This document shows, in pieces, positions 52,301 to 58,630 of a stretch of 64,000 nucleotides of DNA. The stretch is from the NCBI GenBank assembly GCA_032622095.1, contig CP136069.1, positions 16,476,450 to 16,540,449 on the forward strand. Reading direction: 5' to 3'. The notes beneath the pieces were generated by a model. The model had not been told where the DNA came from and searched no databases. It saw only the letters and a list, made by a program, of their open reading frames with translations. Every line of letters begins with the position of its first letter. Within the stretch, counting starts at the first letter, position 1. Origin of the DNA: Siphonodentalium dalli (lineage: Eukaryota > Mollusca > Scaphopoda > Gadilida > Siphonodentaliidae). Position numbers and translations under genes: made by a program.

Positions 52301-53235
52301 ATTTGAATCGTGTCGAGAAACCCACCAATCAAATCTCAGAGTTATTAGATATAAATTTTTGAAATCTATTATTTCTCACCATCAAAACTTATTAGTGGCC
52401 CAGTAAAAAGTCGGGTCGTGGACCAAATCGCGGACGAAGATAGATACTAGTAACTCTAAAACTAAGAGGCTTTGTGTTGATAATAAGGCCAAATTTCTTT
52501 GAAAAACATGTTGAAAAATAACTCGTTTCTGGCAATTTTATAATATAGTTGACAGTGGTTAGCATTATTTTTGTCAATTAATCGATTCTGATAACTGAAT
52601 CGGCATTTCTAAAACTGTTGTTGTTGGAATCTGATTATATGGGGACCATCAAATCGTATTGAGTACCTTTAAAGACATATTATGTACTTGTTCGGGTGCG
52701 TGAAACTGATAAGTTAGTATTGAGGTGCTATGCTAACTGGAGGAATGTAACATTCTACTAACATCGCCGAAAATTGAAGCAATTCAGCCGTACCACTCCA
52801 TAGAAAACATCGTCAGAACTACGCTCAAATGTAAATATTTACTACTCGATTCGGGACGCATCTATCGGCGATAAACTGACAAAAACGTGTTCGCCATCAA
52901 GAGTCACTGCATTTGATTAATATATAAGAATGACGGTGTGTGCTGTGAATTTTGATTCACTATCTATACAAAATACTACTTTGAACAAGAATATTCTCCA
53001 TTTCTGTTTGCTTATACCATACCGGAGTGTTTCACATCACTTTAATATATATATACTCACTTTAACTTATCTAATATATAATTGGCTGTAATAAGCCTCT
53101 ATGACTTCTCCTATATTTCACTGAAAATTTCTTCCATTACAGAATATACAGAAAATACTCGGATTAGCTCCATCTAGAGCGGCCAGTAAACAGAGTTCCT
53201 CATTCTTCTCACCACCAACATCATTGTCCAAATAA
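28597..53235 (+). CDS. TMCO1: TMCO1, ER calcium load-activated channel / multipass translocon subunit, seven exons
   Basis: TMCO1 is a three-pass ER membrane protein of the Oxa1 superfamily. It acts in the multipass translocon at the ribosome-Sec61 complex and has been described as a channel that releases excess ER calcium (family knowledge). join(28597-28657, 35668-35745, 36560-36619, 41916-41962, 45920-45987, 49547-49691, 53143-53235) = 552 nt = 183 aa, matching the ~188-aa animal protein. Residues 1-29 form TM1 ending in the family motif VYRTDKY; 30-75 are the coiled coil (KAEVEK, ERQEEKLKNN); about 87-104 TM2 (SMFAIGFAFTALLSMFNS); FDGRVVAELPF and ISHRNLPGDD loops; about 138-150 TM3 (CSFIFLYILCTMSVRQ); then NIQKILGLAPSRAA and a Ser/Pro-rich tail. 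All splice sites are GT-AG and phases agree. Start chosen by homology; A at -3. Confidence 0.97.
28730..29712. mobile_element. Element with CAGGTCGGGCACACATC ends in TMCO1 intron 1
   Basis: Inverted ends CAGGTCGGGCACACATCAAA and complement, then a second inverted block with ACGTAGCTCGTTTT and complement at each side. TAAT precedes and follows it, a possible short target duplication. Starts only 72 bp after exon 1. Related to the CAGGTCAGGCACATCC family by its first bases. Confidence 0.65.
29820..30100. repeat. Mixed repeat fragments
   Basis: 29837-29905 repeats part of the tandem-duplicated unit (GTCAACATGACCGCTTTCGC, also at about 25015). 29916-30090 carries two pieces of the TAGGCC/GTTTCCGCTAACCCGACC family. 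Confidence 0.55.
30110..31340. other. TMCO1 intron 1 stretch of higher GC, no gene recognised
   Basis: 30139-30525 is richer in CG dinucleotides than its surroundings and holds a 128-codon open frame with no recognisable domain. Motifs GGGACGAATCGA and GGTACGAAACAACC at 30745-30850 resemble the short repeats at 32819-32956. I see no splice-supported exon. Confidence 0.35.
31341..31394 (+). repeat. Poly(G) tract, about 54 bases
   Basis: Uninterrupted G run. The exact length is unlikely to be reliable in any assembly. Confidence 0.9.
31668..32715. mobile_element. hAT-type MITE (TAGAGATGGGCGG ends)
   Basis: Ends TAGAGATGGGCGGTAATCGG and CCGCCCATCTCTA; 8-bp duplication ATAACATA at 31660-31667 and 32716-32723. 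Subterminal GGTATCGGTATCAG/TACCGATACCG repeats. No coding sequence. It interrupts an older CCACTATTATAG-family copy. Confidence 0.85.
32819..32956 (+). repeat. Degenerate short tandem repeat GGTACGAAACGACCA
   Basis: About eight spaced copies of GGTACGAAACGACC with variable 0-12 base spacers. Confidence 0.75.
32966..33213. repeat. Inverted repeat (GGGCTCAGTAAGCCAATTCG arms)
   Basis: The left arm from about 32966 and right arm ending about 33213 are complementary over roughly 75 bp (GCTCAGTAAGCCAATTCG... / ...CGAATTGGCTTACTGAGC). A foldback element with no target duplication seen. Confidence 0.65.
33980..35100 (+). repeat. 27-bp minisatellite, about 40 units
   Basis: Unit TTCAACACATTTTAAACCTG + TTTACCC. 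The period is a multiple of three and lacks stops, which creates a long open frame (33904-35130) reading STHFKPVYP repeats. T/C variants occur roughly every fourth unit in the first half, hinting at higher-order expansion. It is bounded on the right by CCTTCAGCACTTTCTTAGGTGAGAG, the end of the MITE family at 18529-18852. Confidence 0.92.
35181..35642. mobile_element. TTAA-flanked foldback element, AGGTACTC family (diverged)
   Basis: TTAA at 35177-35180 and 35643-35646. Right end CGGATTGAGTAC is intact; left end AGATACATAATCTGC is diverged. Arms share the CCCATCAAAGCTCAGA segment with other copies. Its right TTAA is just 21 bp from TMCO1 exon 2. Confidence 0.7.
35668..35745 (+). CDS. TMCO1: TMCO1 exon 2
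   Basis: Acceptor ATCTTTTGTAG, donor AAAT|GTAAGT, phases 1/1. Codes LTYLLVYRTDKYIKLKAEV and EKQCKK, the end of TM1 and start of the coiled coil. Confidence 0.96.
35815..36290. repeat. AGAATGAGGTCCCC double-hairpin element (copy 3)
   Basis: Flanked by AAGTCTGAGTTTAGTGTGCC and its diverged complement; two hairpins with AGAATGAGGTC arms and GATGCTA cores; spacer with CACCATTTGGGAACTTCAAT. Lies between TMCO1 exons 2 and 3. Confidence 0.7.
36560..36619 (+). CDS. TMCO1: TMCO1 exon 3
   Basis: Acceptor CTTTCACAG, donor TTAG|GTAACT, phases 1/1. Codes EKQKESTGEASERSQKKKL, part of the charged coiled coil. Confidence 0.94.
   Translation, partial: WKNRKNLQVKPRKEVRRKN
37175..38520 (+). mobile_element. 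Nested hAT element (CAGTGTTCACGCTG ends)
   Basis: Ends CAGTGTTCACGCTG and CAGCGTGAACACTG; target duplication ACCGCGAG at 37167-37174 and 38521-38528. Subterminal ATTTGGCTAA repeats. Homologous to 20635-23053 but without its nested insertion. Contains a protein remnant (37537-37758) and a long poly(C) tract. Confidence 0.87.
37537..37758 (+). pseudogene. hAT transposase N-terminal zinc-finger remnant
   Basis: The frame ends with RTFKDAWTLNRPWLNHDN then KKAIFCKVCIDAG. The W-x5-WL plus FC-x-x-C arrangement resembles the zinc-finger start of hAT/ZNF862-like transposases. It stops before any catalytic domain. The homologous frame in 20635-23053 is broken by a two-base loss. Confidence 0.55.
38666..39850. 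other. TMCO1 intron 3: no clear feature
   Basis: Contains a diverged direct repeat (about 38755-38890 and 38895-39040, sharing TAGTAAATGT..GTGAGAATC.TAGTATTTAGAAATAGTT). Nothing coding recognised. Confidence 0.4.
39870..40330. repeat. Repeat with (GTCC)n microsatellite and duplicated ~115-bp segments
   Basis: GTCCGTCCGTCC/TCTGTCCG tract at about 39969-40010, followed by two diverged copies of a unit with GATAACTCAAACATTTT and AGCCCAAAATACAGATC (about 40028 and 40180). Confidence 0.7.
41206..41405. repeat. AGAATGAGGTCCCC double-hairpin element (copy 4)
   Basis: Starts CCTTGAAATAGGGTGTCTGT, two adjacent hairpins in inverted order, right end truncated at ATTTCAAGGCTTGG (the second hairpin lacks its last arm). 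Confidence 0.75.
41456..41670. repeat. Near-perfect 215-bp palindrome
   Basis: TACAGTAATGCTCTAATTAA to its complement, with the centre at GAAAGCTCTCGGAGAGCTTTCC. Essentially loop-free. Another copy at 50098-50314 and a half copy at about 36395-36510. Confidence 0.85.
41916..41962 (+). CDS. TMCO1: TMCO1 exon 4
   Basis: Acceptor GAATTGTAG, donor CGATG|GTAAGT. Codes (E)RQEEKLKNNSRDLSM, the most conserved part of the coiled coil. Phase 1 in, phase 0 out. Confidence 0.95.
42474..45447. mobile_element. Possible GTGATGAGC-ended element, split by a tandem-repeat element
   Basis: GTGATGAGCGGATGATCGG near 42474 and CGGCTCATCAC near 45440 are inverted and both neighbour CCGATTGT/AATCGG-rich sequence, as in hAT ends. 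No target duplication recognised. Encloses 43160-44940. Confidence 0.4.
43160..44940. mobile_element. Element with ~160-bp internal tandem repeats (copy 1, ten units)
   Basis: Starts TTAGCTCAACTTACTTTCTA, ends CCAAGTTGAGCTACAGTGTC with a small palindrome AGTGTCATTGACACT. Inside are about ten ~160-bp units, each with GGGCTACAGGTCGTACCTTT, GAAATTTGTCATGGATGTTA, GATGGGAACGAGTCATTTTG and ATGGCCGCCAGCAGCCATCT. Shorter copies at 47349-48344 and 56401-57068. All frames are open only in parts; no protein claimed. Confidence 0.8.
45592..45875. mobile_element. CCCTTTCAGTGC-family MITE carrying one hairpin cassette
   Basis: Left end GAGTGCCAGGTCCGATTTTT (worn), right end TGCACTGAAAGGG followed by TTAA at 45876-45879. 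A hairpin cassette (about 45636-45704) sits where 14863-15031 has none. It ends 44 bp before TMCO1 exon 5. Confidence 0.7.
45920..45987 (+). CDS. TMCO1: TMCO1 exon 5
   Basis: Acceptor TATTTTGCAG, donor TCCAT|GTAAGT. Codes VKMKSMFAIGFAFTALLSMF and NS, the second membrane segment. A decayed copy of its 3' end and donor lies about 46 bp downstream. Confidence 0.96.
45976..46690 (+). repeat. Three copies of a ~40-bp sequence after TMCO1 exon 5, one carrying an insertion between copies
   Basis: AACATTTATTATGTTCATGG occurs at 45991, 46042 and 46652. The first two include the exon 5 end (TTTAATTCCA); in the second the donor GT is lost (CATAAG). Copies two and three (46041-46078, 46651-46688; 38 bp identical) flank an inserted 572-bp segment that begins with part of module B. 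Confidence 0.8.
46830..47080. repeat. AGAATGAGGTCCCC double-hairpin element (copy 5, complete)
   Basis: Bounded by CAAGCCTTGAAATAGGGTGT and its complement. Two ~85-bp hairpins, the second in inverted order relative to the first, separated by CTTACACCTAAGC. One of two best-preserved copies, with 49735-49985. Confidence 0.82.
47349..48344. mobile_element. Element with ~160-bp internal tandem repeats (copy 2)
   Basis: Starts AGCTCAACTTTACTTTGTAA, ends AAAGTTGAGCTAAACGACAC. About six worn units with the same motifs as 43160-44940. Confidence 0.75.
48370..48900. repeat. AGAATGAGGTCCCC double-hairpin elements (degraded copies)
   Basis: Hairpin remains at about 48428-48490 and 48540-48600 and a better hairpin at 48778-48872, with the CAATCTGATCCTAGGTCTCC spacer between. 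Confidence 0.6.
48918..49477. mobile_element. TTAA-flanked MITE, CCTTCATGA-type ends, with hairpin pair
   Basis: TTAA at 48914-48917 and 49478-49481; ends TCCTTCCATGACTCGAGC and GCTCCTGTCATGAAAGC. Two hairpin cassettes flank a spacer built of about nine AT-rich copies of GTTAAAGAATGTAAGAAAAA. A third TTAA family carrying the same cassette. Confidence 0.7.
49547..49691 (+). CDS. TMCO1: TMCO1 exon 6
   Basis: Acceptor TTGTTTTGCAG, donor GGCAG|GTCAGT. Codes FDGRVVAELPFVPIGLIQG, ISHRNLPGDDYSHC and SFIFLYILCTMSVRQ: the conserved lumenal/re-entrant loop region and third membrane segment. Phase 2 in, phase 0 out. Confidence 0.97.
49735..49985. repeat. AGAATGAGGTCCCC double-hairpin element (copy 6, complete)
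   Basis: Bounded by AAGCATTGAAATAGTGTGTC and its near complement CAAGGCTTGG; two inverted hairpins. Lies 44 bp after TMCO1 exon 6. Confidence 0.82.
50098..50314. repeat. Near-perfect ~217-bp palindrome (copy 2)
   Basis: Same sequence as 41456-41670; centre GAAAGCTCTCCCCGAGAGCTTTCC. It interrupts a hairpin-cassette MITE whose left part (about 50006-50097) remains. Confidence 0.83.
50508..50941. mobile_element. TTAA-flanked foldback element, AGGTACTCAATCCG family
   Basis: TTAA at 50504-50507 and 50942-50945; ends AGGTACTCAATCCGATCAGA and complement; contains a doubled GGGCAATTATTAGTACACAT-like segment near its centre. Confidence 0.8.
51652..52668. mobile_element. AGGTACTC-family element interrupted by a related TTAA element
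   Basis: Outer TTAA at 51648-51651 and 52669-52672. Right end ATTGAGTACCT. After only ~15 bp of left end a second element is inserted. Confidence 0.7.
51671..52253. mobile_element. Nested TTAA-flanked MITE, AGGGGTACTGTACGCCA ends
   Basis: TTAA at 51667-51670 and 52254-52257; ends AGGGGTACTGTACGCCA and TGGCGTACAGTACCCCT. The flanking outer sequence reads through (AATCCGAT / TTAAGCGCCCCTCAATTACT) in register with the AGGTACTC family, confirming insertion. Confidence 0.78.
53143..53235 (+). CDS. TMCO1: TMCO1 exon 7 (C-terminus and stop)
   Basis: Acceptor TTCCATTACAG. Codes NIQKILGLAPSRAASKQSSS then a Ser/Pro tail and TAA. Immediately after the stop is AAG|GTGGGT, a possible donor, so the 3'UTR may be spliced. 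An AATAAA lies at 53406-53411. Confidence 0.95.
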   Translation, partial: NIQKILGLAPSRAASKQSSSFFSPPTSLSK

Positions 53236-53410
53236 GGTGGGTCCGATTTTAAAGTGCCATATCAGAGATATATCATTTTGGAGATTATATTAGGCCTATA
53301 TTTTCTCTTTTGTTTCATTGCTGCAGCTGAATTAGTCTCATAAATTTATATTATAAGCATGCCTATTTTCGACATTCCAAATTGAATATCAGTTATCTTT
53401 GATGAAATAA

Positions 53411-53910
53411 AAGGTCAGCAGCCGACCACAGTGTCTCCCGACATCGTGGCAAGTCGATGCCGCTTTGTTAAAGAAATAAAAAAAAATGTTGAAATTTTCT
53501 AAGTCGAAATGGGTTAATAACTCCGTAAAAAAATAATTTTTCTGTCATCTATATACATGTTGCACATCTTCAATATATGGGCAACAATATTCTGAAGTTT
53601 CAAGTCTCCAGGATGAAAACTGTAGGAGGAGTTGATTACACCATGAAGTTACCCTCATACTGAAAATTAAAAAAACTGTTGAAATTTTATAAGTCGAAAA
53701 GGGTTAATAACTCAGTCAAAAAATAATTTTTCTGTCATCTATATACATGTTGCACATCTTCAATATATGGGCAACAATATTCTGAAGTTTCAAATATCTG
53801 GGATGAAATCTGTAAGAGGAGATGGTTACACCATGAAGGTACTCAAAAGTGTGACAAACGGACGGACGGAGCCCGTTTCTATAGTCCCCTGAAAATTAAT
53901 TTTTTGGGGT
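53411..53910. repeat. Repeat with two ~180-bp tandem units and AGGTCAGCAGCCGACC start
   Basis: Begins AGGTCAGCAGCCGACCACAG, contains two copies of a unit with TCTATATACATGTTGCACAT and GTAGGAGGAGTTGATTACAC, ends GACGGAGCCCGTTTCTATAG. A second copy with about four units is at 60022-60770. Confidence 0.72.
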
Positions 53911-54070
53911 ACAAAAAAATTGTAACCTGGGTTTGTATTTAAACATGACTTGACCAGATGTGACCTCCATTTGAGGTAGAAAAGCTTGATTTGTTCTGGC
54001 CAAATACAAATATAGAGTAGACTCTCTGCGATTCTTAATTACAATATCATGAGTGAAGTTTGAACAATAT

Positions 54071-54528
54071 GTGACCCGCCATATCAAATCCAGTCGTAAG
54101 TCAGGATTTTTTTACCCTGTGCCAATGCATTCTCTTATATATGCGAGTCGACCATAGGTCGCCTCGCATATATAAGAGAATGCATTGGCCTAACAATTTT
54201 TTATCATTTTTTTTTAAATAAATGTATCTTACAATTTTTAGGACATAAAATAAAAAACATCCATTACCCTGCAGGGAGCCCCACACATATATAGAAGCAT
54301 ATAGAAGAATGTCGTCTGCTCATGTTTGTCTGGGGCTCTGTATGGGTGAAATTATAAAATTGTTAAAGAATACAAGAACAAAATATTAAAATTGTAAAAA
54401 ATTGTTAGGCCAATGCATTCTCTTATATATGCGAGGCGACCTATGGTCGACTCGCATATATAAGAGAATGCATTGGCACAGGGTAAAAAAAATCCCGACT
54501 TACGACTGGATTTGATATGGCGGGTCAC
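54071..54528. mobile_element. GTGACCCGCC-family element, complete, with hairpin pair and module B
   Basis: Ends GTGACCCGCCATATCAAATC and its complement. Inside: hairpin cassette, inverted module B (54262-54347), second hairpin cassette inverted. Flanked by 61-bp direct repeats (54011-54071 and 54530-54590, four mismatches). Confidence 0.8.
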
Positions 54529-54694
54529 ATATAGAGTAGACTCTCTGTGATTCTTAATTGCAATATCATGAGTGAAGTTTGAATGATATGTTTTTATGTA
54601 TTTTATCATTGCAAAAACTGCAAGGCAAATTAATATGTTCATGTTGCGTTGTAATTTGAAATAAAATTAGGCTGAGGGTACTCATCAAACTGCA

Positions 54695-55032
54695 ATATCA
54701 TTGGAACCGGTTCATTGACCACATTGTGATGGTTACAGTTATGCCCTGTGCCAATGCATTCTCTTATATATGCGAGTCGACCATAGGTCGCCTCGCATAT
54801 ATAAGAGAATGCATTGGCCTAAAAAACACTTTTACCATTTTTTCTTTCATTCTTTAAGAATTAAAAAAAAAAATCTTACATTTTTTACCAATTTTTATAA
54901 TATTTTTCTACATTCTTTGACAATTTTATCATTTTTAATATGTGTATTCTCTTATATATGCGAGGCGACCTATGGTCGACTCGCATATATAAGAGAATGC
55001 ATTGGCACAGGGTCGTTCTGTTGGGTAAAGGG
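54695..55032. mobile_element. piggyBac-like hairpin MITE, left end missing
   Basis: Right end GTTCTGTTGGGTAAAGGG followed by TTAA at 55033-55036. Starts inside the family (ATATCATTGGAACCGGTTCA), so the first ~70 bases are lost. Hairpin pair present; the second lacks its first dozen bases. Confidence 0.78.
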
Positions 55033-55053
55033 TTAAGACGATTCGGTTCATGC

Positions 55054-56103
55054 TAGAGGTGCCACGATTATTGATTTTGATAATCGATAATCGGTCGTCA
55101 ATAATCGACTATAATCGATTAATCGTACCTAATATTAATAACATCAGTGGAAGTATTCCGTAATATGTCCTATTGCCATATTGGCTAAGTGCTGGTTAAC
55201 TGCTATCGCTGCTTGTTTGAGGCATCGGCTGATGTAATTTTGGTGTTAATAAAGTGCATCATAAACCACCGGTAATGACTAATGAACACAATGTATTCAA
55301 TACAAGCACAGTTTTCGACGATGTCATGGTTATAATATTTGTGAGTTCATTGGAACGAACGTAGCGATTAATGTAATAGCCAGACATACAAGCAATATAA
55401 AAGTAGGAATGCACGACGGACTGACGGTGGTTCCTAAGAAAAAAGGAATCTAATGTTATGGAAACTATTACGTTTCTGCGAACTTCCAGGGCGTGGATAA
55501 CAATTATAAAGGTGGGCCCCCGCCCGCAAATTTCAGGACTCAGAACAAGTTAATTATTTGGTAATAGTCAATTTCATTTAGCAGTCACCACACTATAAGC
55601 GATGACACCACGGAGAATATCGCTGATTAAAATACCGTAGGTTCCCTGATTTCGAGAGAATGTCAACCAACTCCCCTTTGGTCCAGTGAGATTTAAGGGC
55701 GAGTGCATTCAGTTCACTGACAGTCAGCCCATTTCAAAGACATAGTGCCGCCTTTCTTGTCGAAATATACAACGATGTCGGCAAGTTGCAGTGCCGCCAT
55801 GCAATTTGAAGAATATACAATGACCCGAAGAGTAACCATGTCATTAAATGAACTGCCGGCTGTTTGCAACATATACCAGTAGTTCTCTAGTTGTCGGAAT
55901 CTCTTTGATACGTGATTAAATGTTGTTAACCCCTCAGTTGTAATTTAGACTGTGTAAAACAATCAGGGTACATGTATTCAACAATAACCGGCATCTTCCA
56001 ACGTCCGAAATAAATAACGCAGATTATTCGACGACGGAAATGGTAATCGATTATCGGCTTTATCAACGGTTCATCGATTATACAATTAATCGTGGCACCC
56101 CTA
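55054..56103. mobile_element. hAT-type MITE (TAGAGGTGCCACGATTA ends)
   Basis: Ends TAGAGGTGCCACGATTA and TAATCGTGGCACCCCTA; 8-bp duplication GTTCATGC at 55046-55053 and 56104-56111. Subterminal AATCGATTATCGG-type repeats. No coding sequence recognised. Confidence 0.85.
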
Positions 56104-56248
56104 GTTCATGCATGTTCTCAAACCATGTGCCACCGAACTTAAAACTAAACTCAGTTTACAAACGCTAAATTAAATATTTTAACATGGAAAAGTACTGAAT
56201 CATGTCTCATAACCCTATACATCTTTGAAACTATGATAGAGCAATTGA

Positions 56249-57166
56249 CCCTTTCATGGCGGTATTTGCATTGGTGCAGCATTAAAGATCATGTGCCAGT
56301 GCATTCTCGTATATGCGAGTCTCCCATAGGGAGCCACGCATATATAAGAGAATACACTGACTTACAAGGTCAAGGTAAATATTGTTAGGCCAATGTATTA
56401 TTAGCTCAACTTTAAATTGTAAAGTTTGAGCTATTGCCATGGCTTTGTCATCCGTCGTCCGTGTGTGTGTGCGTGATTCGTCAACAATTTCCTTTGGCAC
56501 GGGCTACAGGTCGTACCTTTGGTCGGATCATTATGAAATTTGTCATAGCTGTTGACATTGATATGTAGATTGGAACGAGTCATTTTGGGATCATTTGGCC
56601 AAAAAACATGGCCGCCAGTGGCCAACTTGGATTTAAAAATTCAATCCAACAGCACGCGCTACAGGTCGTACTGTTCGTCTGATGATCATGAAATTTGTCA
56701 TGGATGTTAATATTGACATGTAGATGGGAACGAGTAATTTTGGGGTCGCTAGACCAAAAAACATGGCCACCAGCAGCCATCTTGGATTTTACTCTTTGCA
56801 TGACTAAATCCTTTGGCACGGGCTACAGGTCGTACCTTTGGTCGGATCATCATGAAATTTGTCATAGATGTTAACAATGACATGTAGATGGGAACGAGTC
56901 ATTTTGGGGTCATTCGGCAAAAAAACATGGCTGCCAGTGGCCATCTTGGATTTTACTCTTTGCATAGCTAGACCTTTCAACTTTCCACATTCCTAATCAC
57001 TCCATTGACTGTAACACATGAAATTATTCCCTTTCCAAGTTGAGCTACAGTGTCATCGACACTTTCATCTTATATAAGCGAGGCTCCCTGTGGGATACTC
57101 GCATATGTAAGATATTGCATTGTCACAGTTTTCGCAAAATTTCATGAAGCTCCAGTCAGAGAAGGG
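56249..57166. mobile_element. CCTTCATGA-family hairpin MITE with compensated stem, split by an insertion
   Basis: Left end ACCCTTTCATGGCGG (TTAA decayed to TTGA), right end GAAGGG plus TTAA at 57167-57170. Hairpin cassettes at about 56293-56362 and 57060-57120 have CTCCC/GGGAG instead of CGACC/GGTCG in the stem. The tandem-repeat element 56401-57068 lies between them. Confidence 0.65.
56401..57068. mobile_element. Element with ~160-bp internal tandem repeats (copy 3)
   Basis: Starts TTAGCTCAACTTTAAATTGT and ends CCAAGTTGAGCTACAGTGTC plus GACACTTTCAT; about three units of the family at 43160-44940. Its last third is nearly identical to that copy (CATTCCTAATCACTCCATTG). Confidence 0.78.
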
Positions 57167-57349
57167 TTAAAAGAGAACCAATATAAGTTTTTTTTTCTGT
57201 TGCATTTTGATATTTTTGCTGTTAAGTGGAAAGACAATTAGGCCAAGCTTTCTCACAAAACAAATTGTCCAATTGTGAAAAGTATTATCACAAAATATTC
57301 CACCTTTCCCTGAACACCCCAGACTTCTTTTCTCAAACCATGTGCAAGC

Positions 57350-57480
57350 CTGAATTGAATGACATTTTCAGAATGAGGTCCCCAGAGGGTGAATTTAGTG
57401 ATGCACTAGGATCACCAAATTCACCCTCTGGGGACCTCAATCTCCTCAGGCCTCAACTGCTATGAGAAACCTTGGATCTT
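57350..57480. repeat. AGAATGAGGTCCCC hairpin (single, short loop)
   Basis: CAGAATGAGGTCCCCAGAGG arm and complement around GATGCACTAGGATC. The core lacks the CCGCATAGCGG part. Confidence 0.65.
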
Positions 57481-57568
57481 AAATTGAAGTTCCCCAGTTG
57501 AAGTTGGTGATGTTCACCCATTAATCACCTCGATTATGCAAATTGCATGAAGGCTTCTGTCGCTTTAA

Positions 57569-57792
57569 CCATTCCATAACTGGAGCTTCCTGAAAATTTG
57601 CGAAAACCCTGTGCCAATGCATTCTCTTATATATGTGAGCCTCTCACATGGAGCCTAACATAAGTGACTACATTGGCCTAACAATATTGACAGCCAGTGC
57701 ATTCTCTTATATATGCGAAGCTCATATATATAAGAGAATGCACTGGCACAAGATCTTTAATGCTGTATCAGCACAGCTCCCATCATGAAGGG
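57569..57792. mobile_element. TTAA-flanked MITE, CCTTCATGA family, short copy
   Basis: TTAA at 57565-57568 and 57793-57796; ends CCATTCCATAACTGGAGC and GCTCCCATCATGAAGGG; two worn hairpin cassettes with little spacer. Confidence 0.68.
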
Positions 57793-57833
57793 TTAAGTAG
57801 AACCTACGGTAATTTTTTTTTCTTCTGCTTTAA

Positions 57834-58215
57834 CCCTTTACCCAACAAAACGGCCAAATAAAGCTTCAACAGCCTAAAATATCTTCGGTCTGTCTCAATA
57901 GAACCATACAAATATGGATATCATTGGAACCGGCTCCTTGACCACATTGTGATAGTTACAGTTATGCCCTGTGCCAATGCATTCTCTTATATATGCGAGT
58001 CGACCATAGGTCGCCTCGCATATATAAGAGAATGCATTGGCCTAAAAAAAAAACTTTTTTTAACACTTTTTACCATTTTTTTTACATTCTTTAACAATTT
58101 TATAATTTTTAATGTGTTAAGCCAATGCATTCTCTTATATATGCGAGGCGACCTATGGTCGACTCGCATATATAAGAGAATGCATTGGCACAGGGCCCTT
58201 CTGTTGGGTAAAGAG
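57834..58215. mobile_element. TTAA-flanked MITE (piggyBac-like) with hairpin pair
   Basis: TTAA at 57830-57833 and 58216-58219; ends CCCTTTACCCAACAAAACGG and TGTTGGGTAAAGAG. Almost identical to 17213-17604, so both moved recently or were homogenised. Ends 29 bp before the candidate exon at 58245. Confidence 0.83.
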
Positions 58216-58244
58216 TTAACCAGCTGTTTCTGTTTCTTTTTCAG

Positions 58245-58355
58245 TGTTTAACCAAAGATCTGCAATCATTTGAGATATTCATGCACACAGATTTCAACAG
58301 TCAGCTGTATACCTTCTGTACAGAGTTTTATAGACTTGTATTTATTCATCAGTAA
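58245..58355 (+). CDS. Candidate terminal exon of unknown identity
   Basis: A strong acceptor (TTCTGTTTCTTTTTCAG) is followed by 36 codons without stop, starting CLTKDLQSFEIFMHTDFNSQ, then TAA, and by AATAAA at 58458-58463. It could be an alternative last exon of TMCO1 (exon 6 ends in phase 0, which would fit), a spliced 3'UTR exon of TMCO1 (a GTGGGT donor follows its stop), or chance. I recognise no domain. Confidence 0.3.
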   Translation, partial: CLTKDLQSFEIFMHTDFNSQLYTFCTEFYRLVFIHQ

Positions 58356-58630
58356 ATGTATTGGAGTGTTCCCCAGATAAATATTGTCATCTTTCCCCTG
58401 ATGAGCCAATAAGGGACCAATTATGGATTGCTTGAATGCGCCATTGGCCGATTACATAATAAATCCAATGTCAATTGGGCCGAATTGGGCAGATAAAAAC
58501 TGAATTTCATGTCATATCAGTCCTTTGACTTTATTTCAGTTACATCAAGTATACTTGATACTGGGCCCCAATATATTCAAGACTACATGACTACAAACTT
58601 GGGTCACTAATAGCTAGTCAGATCATTCAT

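Noticed and set aside
5054-58251. Recurrent short open frames with the peptides RVDHRSPRIYKRMHWP / YICESTIGRLAYIRECIG
   Set aside because: They are translations of the two strands of the hairpin cassette. They track the repeat and not a gene.
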